From the NCBI GenBank assembly GCA_031275255.1, contig JAISPA010000285.1, forward strand, positions 1-5,259: a DNA stretch of 5,259 nt, given 5' to 3'. Both the position numbers and the translations under genes were made by a program. Of the stretch, positions 1 to 5,259 are shown piece after piece; within the stretch, counting starts at the first letter, position 1; each line of letters starts with the position of its first letter. The DNA is from Acidaminococcales bacterium (GTDB lineage Bacteria > Bacillota > Negativicutes > Acidaminococcales > JAISLQ01). The notes beneath the pieces were generated by a model that ran no database searches, was not told where the DNA came from, and saw only the letters and a list, made by a program, of their open reading frames with translations.

Positions 1-1277
1 GCCCAGACTGTCATGCCCGGATGGCGGCCGATATAAAGGTCTGGTTTCAGGCGGTTTAAAAGGTTTACGAACTCATAAACCTGCTGGTCAACAACGCTGA
101 AAGGCAAACTCTCTTTTCCGGATTCTACCAGATGTTCCACCGCCGGCGGGATGTTGCCGTTGTCGTAAACGGGATCATAATGCCAGGACGCGCCCCAGAT
201 AATTTCTATGGAAAACTCTTCCAGCAGCCTTATGTAGTTGTGCGCATAGTTTGGCCCCATGCCGACAACCGCCCGCACCCCTTTGAGCGACTGCCGGAGG
301 GCGGCCAGTTCATCGGCGATTTTAGCGTGTTCTTCTTTGATATAATCCTCGGCGATACTTTCTTTACCCAACAGTTTTCCTATGGCCCTTAGCCAGGCGT
401 CCGTGCCGGCAATGCCATGAGGCTGTATGGCTTTGATGTAAGGCACGCCGTATTGTTTTTCCAGGGCGTGGCCGAAATACCCGCTTAAAGTTCCGCATAT
501 ACTGATGGTCGCTACGGCCTCCGAAACCTTTTCCAATTGTTCGATAGTGCTGAAAGGAACCATGAATACAGGTTCCACGCCAAACCGCTCCAGCATTTCC
601 CGCACCTTTTTGCGGGCGCTGCCGGAAAAGTTTACCATATTCATCTTGTTGGATTTTTCCTTCGGCGGTTTGACAATATTGGTCAGTATGGCGTGAAACG
701 CCGCGTCAAAGCCGCTGGCCCAGATTTGTGATTTAAAACCCTCGCAGAACACCGGGGCGACGGGAACGGGAACTTCCTCGCGCGCCGCTTGGAGGATGCT
801 TAATATATCTTCGCCGATTATGCCGGAAACGCAGGAAGTGGTAACGAAAATCGCCTTGGGGCTGAAACGCCGGTAGGCTTCCCGTATAGCTCTTTTTAAT
901 TTTTCGGCGGCGCCGAATACCGTATCGTTCTCCGTCATGTTGGTGTTGATGAGGCGGATGTTTGCCCGCCCCAGGCCGCGTGTTTTGCGCCCCCATTTAT
1001 ATTCGGCGTTGTTGTTCGGCGTGTCGGCTATGCAGCCGACCGGGGCGTGGTTTACGATGGCGGCGTCCGTTATCCTGGTTAAATAAGTGTGTGCGCAACC
1101 GGAACTGCAGGCGCTCATCTGGCTGAATTGCCTGTCGCGGTTTTTCAGCGCGCAGCCGCCCCCGCCTTTCGCGCAAGCGGCCATTTCACCTATGTTTCCG
1201 TTATACCCGGTTATCGAGCCGAGCCGGGTCTCTCTTATGGCGACCTCGGGGTTTTCCAAATCAATCTTGAAAGCCAT
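1..1277 (-). CDS. Nitrogenase component 1 (NifD/NifE-like) subunit of an uncharacterised nitrogenase-like reductase, 3' end cut
   Basis: The frame gives 425 codons from ATG at 1277 and is still open at the window edge. AAGGAGG (1285-1291) lies 7 nt upstream and fixes the start. Family landmarks seen: C57 and C82 (the second in HAPVGC) have the 25-residue spacing of P-cluster cysteines. C149 in SCVSGIIGEDI matches the third such cysteine. CEGFK at 178-182 matches NifD CEGFR. C261 in ISICGTLSGYF, followed by ALEKQYGVPY, aligns with the FeMo-cofactor ligand Cys275. This makes it D/E-type rather than K-type. The C-terminal cofactor histidine would lie outside the window. Residues aligning with NifD R96, Q191 and H195 are N90, W186 and F190, so ordinary N2 reduction is unlikely. 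Extra cysteines occur at 35, 42 and 61. It starts 17 nt after the upstream permease stop, so it is co-transcribed with transport genes. Inference: a cytoplasmic reductase subunit acting on an imported small molecule, possibly organosulfur, as in MarD-type enzymes. A NifE-like scaffold is an alternative. Confidence 0.88.
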   Translation of the reverse strand, partial: MAFKIDLENPEVAIRETRLGSITGYNGNIGEMAACAKGGGGCALKNRDRQFSQMSACSSGCAHTYLTRITDAAIVNHAPVGCIADTPNNNAEYKWGRKTRGLGRANIRLINTNMTENDTVFGAAEKLKRAIREAYRRFSPKAIFVTTSCVSGIIGEDILSILQAAREEVPVPVAPVFCEGFKSQIWASGFDAAFHAILTNIVKPPKEKSNKMNMVNFSGSARKKVREMLERFGVEPVFMVPFSTIEQLEKVSEAVATISICGTLSGYFGHALEKQYGVPYIKAIQPHGIAGTDAWLRAIGKLLGKESIAEDYIKEEHAKIADELAALRQSLKGVRAVVGMGPNYAHNYIRLLEEFSIEIIWGASWHYDPVYDNGNIPPAVEHLVESGKESLPFSVVDQQVYEFVNLLNRLKPDLYIGRHPGMTVW

Positions 1278-1294
1278 GTGCTTTCCTCCTTAAA

Positions 1295-2140
1295 TTAATA
1301 TTCCGGGTCAGCCGGTTTCCAGGCGACAACCCTTTTTTCTATATAAGAAAAGAGATAGTTCAGCAAAAGTCCCAGGACCGCGATACAGACGGTAGCCGCG
1401 TATAGATTGGGTATCTGATAGTTGGTCTGCGCATTCCAGACCAGCCAGCCCAACCCGCTGCTCGCGCCAATCATCTCCGCCGCCACCAGGAGAAAGAAAG
1501 CCGCTCCGCCGCTGCTTTTTATCCCGTGGAAAATGCCCGGCAGCGCACCCGGTAAAAGCACCCGGCAAAACATGGAAAACTTGCTTACACCCATGGAGCG
1601 GGCCGCCTTTATGTAAAGGGGATCGACGCACTGAACGCCGGTTATGGTGTTAAGCAGGACAGGCCAGATGCACACCCAGAAAATCATGGCGGCCTTGGAC
1701 AGTTCGCCGATGCCGAAAAGCATGATGAACACCGGGTGCAGTGAAAAGGGATTTGCCGCGTGCAAAAAATTCAAAACAGGCTTCAATACGCGCTCAAACA
1801 ATTTAAACCAACCGCCCAAAGCCATCCCCAAAGGAACGCCCACCGCCACCGCCGCCAAAAAGCCGTTGGCTGCCCGCCACAGGCTGTAGGCGATATGCTC
1901 AAACATAACGCCGTCCGAAAAAAGGCTGAAGATAGTTTTGAATATGACCGTCGGCGGGCTGATGAAATTGCGGTCAAGCAAGCCGAGGCGCGTCCCGGCT
2001 TCCCAGAAGATGAAAAACAGCCAGATCGAAGCATAGTCGCGCAGGTTGCGCCAAAACTTGCCGGCGTATAAGCGGATTTTGTCCTTGTCTTGTTTCAACA
2101 GCATGGTGTTGTCCGTATTCTTCAAAAACTCCGCATCCAT
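1295..2140 (-). CDS. ABC transporter permease, SsuC/TauC family (second of the pair)
   Basis: This 281-residue inner-membrane permease belongs to the BPD_transp_1 / SsuC-TauC-ThiX group, which moves sulfonates, taurine, nitrate or pyrimidine precursors. About six hydrophobic segments are visible (near residues 37-56, 89-110, 122-145, 148-168, 210-225 and 246-266). The cytoplasmic EAA loop that contacts the ATPase spans roughly 176-207: KAARSMG at 178-184, then LLPGALP at 195-201. The start at 2140 is supported by GAAGGTG (2146-2152) with a short A-rich spacer. The N-terminus carries about 36 charged residues before the first helix, slightly longer than in the upstream paralogue. It is closely similar to that paralogue along its whole length, for example GIGELSK, IWP, DPLYIK and ARSMG. 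The nitrogenase-like gene follows after 17 nt. No ATPase or binding protein is in view. The substrate cannot be read from a permease; an organosulfur compound is inferred from family and context. Confidence 0.93.
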   Translation of the reverse strand: MDAEFLKNTDNTMLLKQDKDKIRLYAGKFWRNLRDYASIWLFFIFWEAGTRLGLLDRNFISPPTVIFKTIFSLFSDGVMFEHIAYSLWRAANGFLAAVAVGVPLGMALGGWFKLFERVLKPVLNFLHAANPFSLHPVFIMLFGIGELSKAAMIFWVCIWPVLLNTITGVQCVDPLYIKAARSMGVSKFSMFCRVLLPGALPGIFHGIKSSGGAAFFLLVAAEMIGASSGLGWLVWNAQTNYQIPNLYAATVCIAVLGLLLNYLFSYIEKRVVAWKPADPEY

Positions 2141-2286
2141 TTTTTCACCTTCTTTATATTTTTACATAATATCTGTTACTGCACCAACTTACACCAAGCA
2201 CCCCGGCGGGCCGCCAAGTCCGGGTGATGCAGGTTGCCTTTTCGCGGGCGCCGGATGTTACGCTGAATGAAGTCCTGTTCAGCCGT
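2141..2286 (-). other. Intra-operon gap with a GC-rich hairpin
   Basis: This 146-nt spacer separates the two permease genes, unusually long beside the 17-nt spacing of the next pair. It contains an imperfect inverted repeat with arms at 2199-2206 (CACCCCGG) and 2220-2226 (CCGGGTG), one bulged base and a 13-nt loop. In the transcript no U-run follows, so it does not look like an intrinsic terminator. It could protect or define the end of a processed mRNA and so set different levels of the two permeases. The left end of the gap holds the ribosome binding site of the second permease (2146-2152). No coding frame in the gap is convincing. Confidence 0.5.
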
Positions 2287-3096
2287 TCAATCATTACTTT
2301 GCTCTTGCTTCCACGATATTAAAGTTTTTTCCGCGTAAGTGATCAGATAGTTTGCCAGCATACCTAAAACGGCAATCAATAAAGCCGCCGCAAACAGCCT
2401 GGGTATGATGAAATTTTCCGTGGAATTTTTTATCAGCCAGCCCAGGCCCGCTTTCGCGCCGATTAATTCGGCCGCGATCAGCATCAGAAAAGCAAGGTTG
2501 GCGCCGGCCCTTACGCCGGTAAAAATCACCGGCGCGGCGCCCGGCATGATTACTTTGTAAAAAATGGACAACTTGCCTGTACCCATGGAACGCGCGATTT
2601 TTATATATAAAGGATCTATCTGGCGTACACCGGCTACGGTGGTGGAGAATATCGGCCAGATGGTTGACCAGAAAATGATGCTGATTTTTGACAGCTCTCC
2701 GATCCCGAAAAACAAAATGAAGATAGGAAAGAGGCAGAAAGCGTTGATTTGGCCAAGGATGCGGGTCAGCGGCCGCAGGAACAAAGTCGCGGCGGGAAAA
2801 GCGCCTCCCAATATGAAACCGGCGGGAATGGCTATAATCGTCGCAAGAAAAATTCCGATCAGCGTACGCTGCACACTGGCCGCTATATGCACAAATAATT
2901 CGCCGCCGCCAGTCATCTTGGCCATCGCTGCCAACACCGCTGAAACAGGCGGTATAAACTGCTCGTCGATCACGCCGAGGCGGGGGGCAATCTCCCAAAG
3001 CAGGAAAAAGCCCACAAGGCCGGACAAAGCGGCTAATTTATCCTTAAAGTCGTTTAGCGGCAGGCTGCGGGAAATATCAGGGAAAATCTTAGACAT
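2287..3096 (-). CDS. ABC transporter permease, SsuC/TauC family (first of the pair)
   Basis: From ATG at 3096 this is a 269-residue inner-membrane permease of the sulfonate/taurine/nitrate ABC importer class. This start is chosen because AGGAGG (3104-3109) lies 7 nt upstream. The open frame continues back to 3282, but that extension would run through a terminator hairpin, and its residues do not resemble a permease N-terminus. Hydrophobic segments lie near residues 22-41, 78-100, 115-132, 136-157, 198-215 and 234-254. The EAA loop is about 162-195, with IARSMG at 167-172 and IMPGAAP at 183-189. It is the first gene after the operon promoter and leader. It is a clear paralogue of the next permease, which suggests a heterodimeric channel, though two importers sharing an ATPase remain possible. 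The 269-residue length is typical for SsuC. Substrate not determinable here; sulfur-containing or another small organic anion is inferred. Confidence 0.93.
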   Translation of the reverse strand: MSKIFPDISRSLPLNDFKDKLAALSGLVGFFLLWEIAPRLGVIDEQFIPPVSAVLAAMAKMTGGGELFVHIAASVQRTLIGIFLATIIAIPAGFILGGAFPAATLFLRPLTRILGQINAFCLFPIFILFFGIGELSKISIIFWSTIWPIFSTTVAGVRQIDPLYIKIARSMGTGKLSIFYKVIMPGAAPVIFTGVRAGANLAFLMLIAAELIGAKAGLGWLIKNSTENFIIPRLFAAALLIAVLGMLANYLITYAEKTLISWKQEQSND

Positions 3097-3313
3097 GATT
3101 GCGCCTCCTGGAAAAAACATAAAGGCCGGATATGTTTCATATCCGGCCTTTATCGGTATAATCGGCCATTTTAATGATATAAATGATATAATCGTCCCAT
3201 CGTCTTGTTGAACCGGTTCGCTAGCTTTGTCCCCAATTTTGCCCAAAACGGCAGCAAAAGGAGAGATTCGCGTCAAATACATACTAACTATATATTTATA
3301 GTAGTATTATATG
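3097..3313 (-). promoter_or_regulatory. Long 5' leader with attenuator layout (candidate riboswitch, class not recognised)
   Basis: From the predicted transcription start near 3313 to the first permease ATG there are about 215 non-coding nucleotides ending in an intrinsic-type terminator. Upstream parts include a perfect 10-bp palindrome GAACCGGTTC (3210-3219), a tandem duplicate of AATGATATA on the plus strand (3173-3181 and 3182-3190), and the 8-mer TATAATCG twice, 30 bp apart (3157-3164 and 3187-3194). A possible but weak antiterminator would pair 3164-3167 and 3176-3180 with the first arm of the terminator (3145-3148 and 3139-3143). I looked for S-box, T-box, cobalamin, TPP, Moco and c-di-GMP-I signatures. 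None is convincing, although a GGGGACAAAGCTA stretch loosely recalls c-di-GMP-I cores. A protein-binding antitermination leader is an equal alternative. Confidence 0.55.
3112..3153 (-). terminator. Intrinsic terminator / attenuator directly before the ribosome binding site
   Basis: A perfect 16-bp inverted repeat (arms 3119-3134 and 3138-3153, core AAAGGCCGGATATG, 3-nt loop) is followed in the minus-strand transcript by one G and six U (complement of 3112-3117). Two nucleotides later comes the AGGAGG of the first permease (3104-3109). Because it lies downstream of a strong promoter and upstream of the gene that promoter should serve, it most likely acts as a conditional terminator rather than as the end of another transcript. 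No coding gene ends just upstream of it on this strand. Confidence 0.8.
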
Positions 3314-3319
3314 GAATTA

Positions 3320-3348
3320 ATTATGGCATAAAACAAATAACCTGTCAA
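3320..3348 (-). promoter_or_regulatory. Sigma-A/sigma-70 promoter of the permease / nitrogenase-like operon
   Basis: On the minus strand TTGACA (3348-3343) is followed by exactly 17 bp and CATAAT (3325-3320). A TGC just before the -10 makes it an extended -10 element. AT-rich DNA behind the -35 (about 3351-3366) could serve as an UP element. Transcription should begin near 3313. The site lies about 225 bp upstream of the first permease ATG, consistent with a long regulated leader. Confidence 0.8.
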
Positions 3349-3627
3349 TGATTTTATAAAATAAAAGCGAAGGGTGAAAATTGCAAATTGAATTGCGGAT
3401 TGTACTTGAGCAGGGAATCGCTTTTCACTATACTTAATTTTGCCCGCAGCCACGAATATGCCTTGATGGTGTATAATTTTTTGGCACGCATAGCAGGCGG
3501 TTTTTGTTTCAGACTTTGTTTGAAGCATAATGAAAGTCTCAGCGCGTTTTGCCCTTGGAGATGGGAAGGGTGGTCTGGCCTTTAATTAAAGTTTTCATAA
3601 TTTTACACATTTTCTTGTGCATAATCA
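3349..3627. other. Intergenic region between divergent promoters, no supported gene
   Basis: Short frames exist on both strands (a 65-codon plus-strand frame from TTG at 3388, and a 73-codon minus-strand frame from 3528). Neither has a good ribosome binding site or a recognisable family, and the minus-strand one runs through the operon promoter. One hairpin is visible: arms AGACTTT (3511-3517) and AAAGTCT (3533-3539) with a 15-nt loop and no adjoining T-run. The segment 3381-3585 is less AT-rich than its flanks and could be a decayed coding remnant, but I cannot name a source gene. Confidence 0.4.
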
Positions 3628-3656
3628 TTTACTTGCAATCAAATCTGGTATATAAT
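3628..3656 (+). promoter_or_regulatory. Sigma-A/sigma-70 promoter reading towards the SDR-membrane gene
   Basis: TTTACT (3628-3633) and a perfect TATAAT (3651-3656) are separated by 17 bp in AT-rich DNA. The -35 matches the consensus at four of six positions and the -10 at all six. Predicted start near 3663. The next plus-strand gene begins about 455 nt downstream, with no supported gene between, so this is the best candidate promoter for it. A second promoter closer to that gene cannot be excluded. Confidence 0.6.
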
Positions 3657-3669
3657 AGGCCTACAATGG

Positions 3670-3706
3670 TAATAAATTACATTAATTTATTATATTAATT
3701 ACATTA
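3670..3706. repeat. AT-rich palindrome and direct repeats just downstream of the plus-strand promoter
   Basis: AATAAATTA (3671-3679) and TAATTTATT (3683-3691) form a perfect 9-bp inverted repeat around a CAT loop, with one further T-A pair at 3670/3692. The 10-mer AATTACATTA also occurs twice as a direct repeat (3675-3684 and 3697-3706), starts 22 bp apart, about two helical turns. The position just after the predicted transcription start would suit a repressor operator. AT-richness makes chance repeats likely enough that this is only tentative. Confidence 0.35.
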
Positions 3707-3844
3707 TATAGTATATTGGGCGAGTAACAAATCTATATATGGTGCGGTGCTTTTTTGTAAAAATAATGTGCATTTCTGACGGCCGAAGAAAAACTTTCCA
3801 AAAGACGGCTTTTTTGCCTTATTGGCAAGGCACGCGCTGATTTT

Positions 3845-3870
3845 GCCGCGAATGTAACTTCATTCGGCGG
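3845..3870 (+). other. Hairpin in the leader of the SDR-membrane gene
   Basis: GCCGCGAATG-type sequence at 3845-3854 can pair with CATTCGGCGG at 3861-3870. CGAATG/CATTCG form six consecutive pairs around the six-base loop TAACTT. Three more G-C pairs follow, with a one-base bulge on the 3' side. No T-run follows, so it is not a terminator. It may be one stem of a larger structured leader; its function is unknown. Confidence 0.4.
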
Positions 3871-4118
3871 GATACTCCCATTGAATGTCAGCCGGGCTTA
3901 GCCGCTCTTTATCTTTCGCTGTTTGCAGAAGCGCGGAAACAGGGCGGGTTTGTTTGGTGCTAAATACTCGTGGAATTACTTGTTTAATTTTGAGTATTTT
4001 CAAATTGCATTTACCTATCCATTGTCAGACTGAACAAAGCGCGCGCCGTGTATGATTATTAAAATATCGATCGGCATCTTTGCCTTAGTCTGTAATATTT
4101 TAACAAAAAGGAACAGGG

Positions 4119-5259
4119 ATGAATGCATTAATTACCGGTGGATATGGTTTTATCGGATCCGCTTTAGCGGAGCGGCTTTTTAAAGAAGGCTACAATATAT
4201 TCATTATTGACAACTTATCTTCTAACGCAGTAAGCACTCTGAAGGCAAAGCACGTTTTTTATCAGCTTAATGTGGGCGACAGGCTATGTGAAGACGTTTT
4301 TCGCATCAATAACATAGACGCAATCATACACTTGGCGGTTGCGGATGCAACTGGCATAGAAGAACACAAAACAAATCAGCTTAGTTTGACCAATATTTTG
4401 GCTATGGCGCAAAAATATGAGGTCAAGCAGGTTATTTGCGCGTTTTCCGCGTTCTTTTCTCCTGACGCGAAATTGTTGGCCCACGACGGCCAGCCGCTCG
4501 AGATGCCCGTCTCGCTGGAAAAAACCTGGCATACGACGGCTTTTGATTATTGCCTTGATTATCGCCGCCTTTATGGCATGAATATTGTCGCGCTTTTTCT
4601 TGCCAATGTTTACGGGCCAAGGCAAAACAAGGGGGTTTTAAAAGAATTTACGGAAAGAGTTTTTCATAATCGGCCGCTCATTGTTTACGGCGATGGCCGC
4701 CAGACGAGAGACTTTGTTCATGTGGACGATGTTGTCGACGCCGTATATCGGATGATTTCAAGAAATTATCAGGGCGAGCGCCTTACAGTTTCTTCCAACT
4801 CCGAAACGTCCGTCAACGATTGCCTTGAAATATTTAAAGAACTTGCCGATTTTGATGTTGAGCGCGTCCAGGCGCGTCCGGGCGATATTGACCGCATGTC
4901 GGCGGACAATTCTGTTTGCCGGGATGAATTGGGCTGGTGGATCAAGTATGGCATACGGGAAGGGATTGTCGCTGTCTGCTACTGGTACAAGAACAGCCTG
5001 ACGTCCGCGGCAAAAGAAACCACTAAAACTGACAAGAAAGTTTTTTCCCAAAATATACGCCCCTATATTGAGAACTTGGTTTTTTTTGGCGTCATGGTTG
5101 CCCTGTCAAGGTTCGCGTATGATAATTCGATTGTTGATCCCAATATAAACCTTGATTATAATTTTGTTTACATTTTGACGATGGGCATACTGTACGGCAA
5201 GCAGCAATCCATCCCGGCCACGATCCTGTCCTCGATTTTGCTTTCGTATAATGTAATAA
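4119..5259 (+). CDS. Degenerate NAD-dependent epimerase/dehydratase (extended SDR) fused to a membrane domain, 3' end cut
   Basis: The frame is open for 380 codons and runs off the window. ATG at 4119 is supported by AAAGGA about 6 nt upstream; the overlapping ATG at 4123 stops at once. Residues 1-290 form a GalE-like extended SDR: Rossmann TGGYGFIG at 6-13, acidic D31 for NAD ribose, IHLA at 70-73, NVYGPRQ at 163-169, TRDFVHVDDV at 196-205 and RPGD at 253-256. The active site looks broken. Aligning from the downstream YG (152-153), the catalytic Tyr and Lys positions of YxxxK are E134 and H138, and the SSxxVYG strand reads FSAFFS (109-114). A hydrophilic linker (about 291-312) leads to hydrophobic segments near 316-334 and 349-379, the start of a multi-helix membrane region. 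The SDR part may thus bind a nucleotide sugar or NAD without turnover and regulate the second domain. A PelD-like exopolysaccharide regulator is a tentative guess, since any GAF or GGDEF part would lie beyond the window. Confidence 0.85.
   Translation, partial: MNALITGGYGFIGSALAERLFKEGYNIFIIDNLSSNAVSTLKAKHVFYQLNVGDRLCEDVFRINNIDAIIHLAVADATGIEEHKTNQLSLTNILAMAQKYEVKQVICAFSAFFSPDAKLLAHDGQPLEMPVSLEKTWHTTAFDYCLDYRRLYGMNIVALFLANVYGPRQNKGVLKEFTERVFHNRPLIVYGDGRQTRDFVHVDDVVDAVYRMISRNYQGERLTVSSNSETSVNDCLEIFKELADFDVERVQARPGDIDRMSADNSVCRDELGWWIKYGIREGIVAVCYWYKNSLTSAAKETTKTDKKVFSQNIRPYIENLVFFGVMVALSRFAYDNSIVDPNINLDYNFVYILTMGILYGKQQSIPATILSSILLSYNVI

Larger units (their letters stand above)
3663..4118 (+). 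promoter_or_regulatory. Long untranslated leader or gene-free region with several hairpins
   Basis: No convincing gene lies in these 456 nt. Visible structures: the AT-rich palindrome at 3670-3692; GGCCG (3781-3785) that can pair with CGGCT (3806-3810) just before a T6 run, a weak terminator-like element with a 20-nt loop; TGCCTT/AAGGCA around 3815-3832; and a stronger bulged stem at 3845-3870. The mixed composition (GC-rich 3776-3950, AT-rich elsewhere) would suit a structured RNA leader. It would equally suit a decayed gene: an in-frame stretch without start runs to a stop near 4032. No known riboswitch is recognised. Confidence 0.35.

Noticed and set aside
132..996. Frames of 63-87 codons on both strands across the left 1 kb
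   Set aside because: They are out-of-frame shadows of the nitrogenase-like gene, which has continuous family motifs through this stretch.
2564..3211. 215-codon plus-strand frame opposite the first permease
   Set aside because: It is antisense to a well-supported permease, crosses the attenuator hairpin and has no recognisable domain.
3271..3276. TTGACG on the minus strand as an alternative -35 for the operon
   Set aside because: There is no -10-like hexamer at a suitable distance, whereas the element at 3320-3348 is near-consensus.
3097..3282. N-terminal extension of the first permease by 62 residues, from ATG at 3282
   Set aside because: It would translate through the perfect terminator hairpin and U-run. 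The residues are not permease-like, and ATG 3096 has an ideal AGGAGG.
3097..3313. c-di-GMP-I, S-box, T-box or cobalamin riboswitch identity for the operon leader
   Set aside because: Only short stretches resemble any of these; the diagnostic conserved blocks are missing, so no class is assigned.
3307..3528. 73-codon frame on the minus strand
   Set aside because: It covers the operon's -35 and -10 promoter elements, lacks a good ribosome binding site and resembles no family I know.
3388..3585. 65-codon plus-strand frame starting at TTG
   Set aside because: Weak start, no recognised motif and no clear ribosome binding site. A decayed remnant is possible but cannot be supported.
4284..4625. 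113-codon minus-strand frame, with shorter minus-strand frames near 4432-5051
   Set aside because: They lie antisense within the SDR gene, whose motifs are unmistakable; their sequences show no domain features.

Overview
The window looks like part of the chromosome of an anaerobic Firmicute (Clostridia or Negativicutes type). This rests on strong AGGAGG-like ribosome binding sites, sigma-A type promoters in AT-rich intergenic DNA, moderate-GC genes and a nitrogenase-like oxidoreductase. The genus cannot be fixed from the sequence alone.

Left part (1-3348, all on the minus strand). This is the start of an operon read right to left. A near-consensus promoter (3320-3348) is followed by a leader of about 215 nt. 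The leader ends in a perfect 16-bp hairpin plus six U, which lies directly against the first gene's Shine-Dalgarno sequence. This is an attenuator layout, and I do not recognise a known riboswitch class. Next come two paralogous SsuC/TauC-type ABC permeases (2287-3096 and 1295-2140), separated by a 146-nt gap with a GC-rich hairpin. Seventeen nucleotides further on is a NifD/NifE-like nitrogenase component 1 protein (1277 to 1), whose 3' end is cut off by the window edge. It keeps the P-cluster-type cysteines and the cofactor-ligand cysteine. It lacks the nitrogenase residues corresponding to R96, Q191 and H195, so it is probably not a dinitrogen reductase. My working model is that the permeases import a small, probably organosulfur, compound that a nitrogenase-like enzyme reduces, comparable in logic to methylthio-alkane reductase systems. 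The ATPase, binding protein, NifH-like and NifK-like partners are not in the window.

Middle (3349-4118). No supported gene lies here. The region holds a second good promoter on the plus strand (3628-3656), an AT-rich palindrome with direct repeats (3670-3706) and a leader of about 455 nt with several hairpins.

Right part (4119 to the end, plus strand). A reading frame runs off the window. It encodes an extended-SDR (NAD-dependent epimerase/dehydratase) domain whose catalytic YxxxK appears to be lost, followed by a linker and the first membrane helices of a second domain. This composite protein may be a sensor or scaffold. A relation to PelD-like membrane regulators of exopolysaccharide synthesis is a hypothesis only. 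It is divergent from, and probably functionally separate from, the operon on the left.
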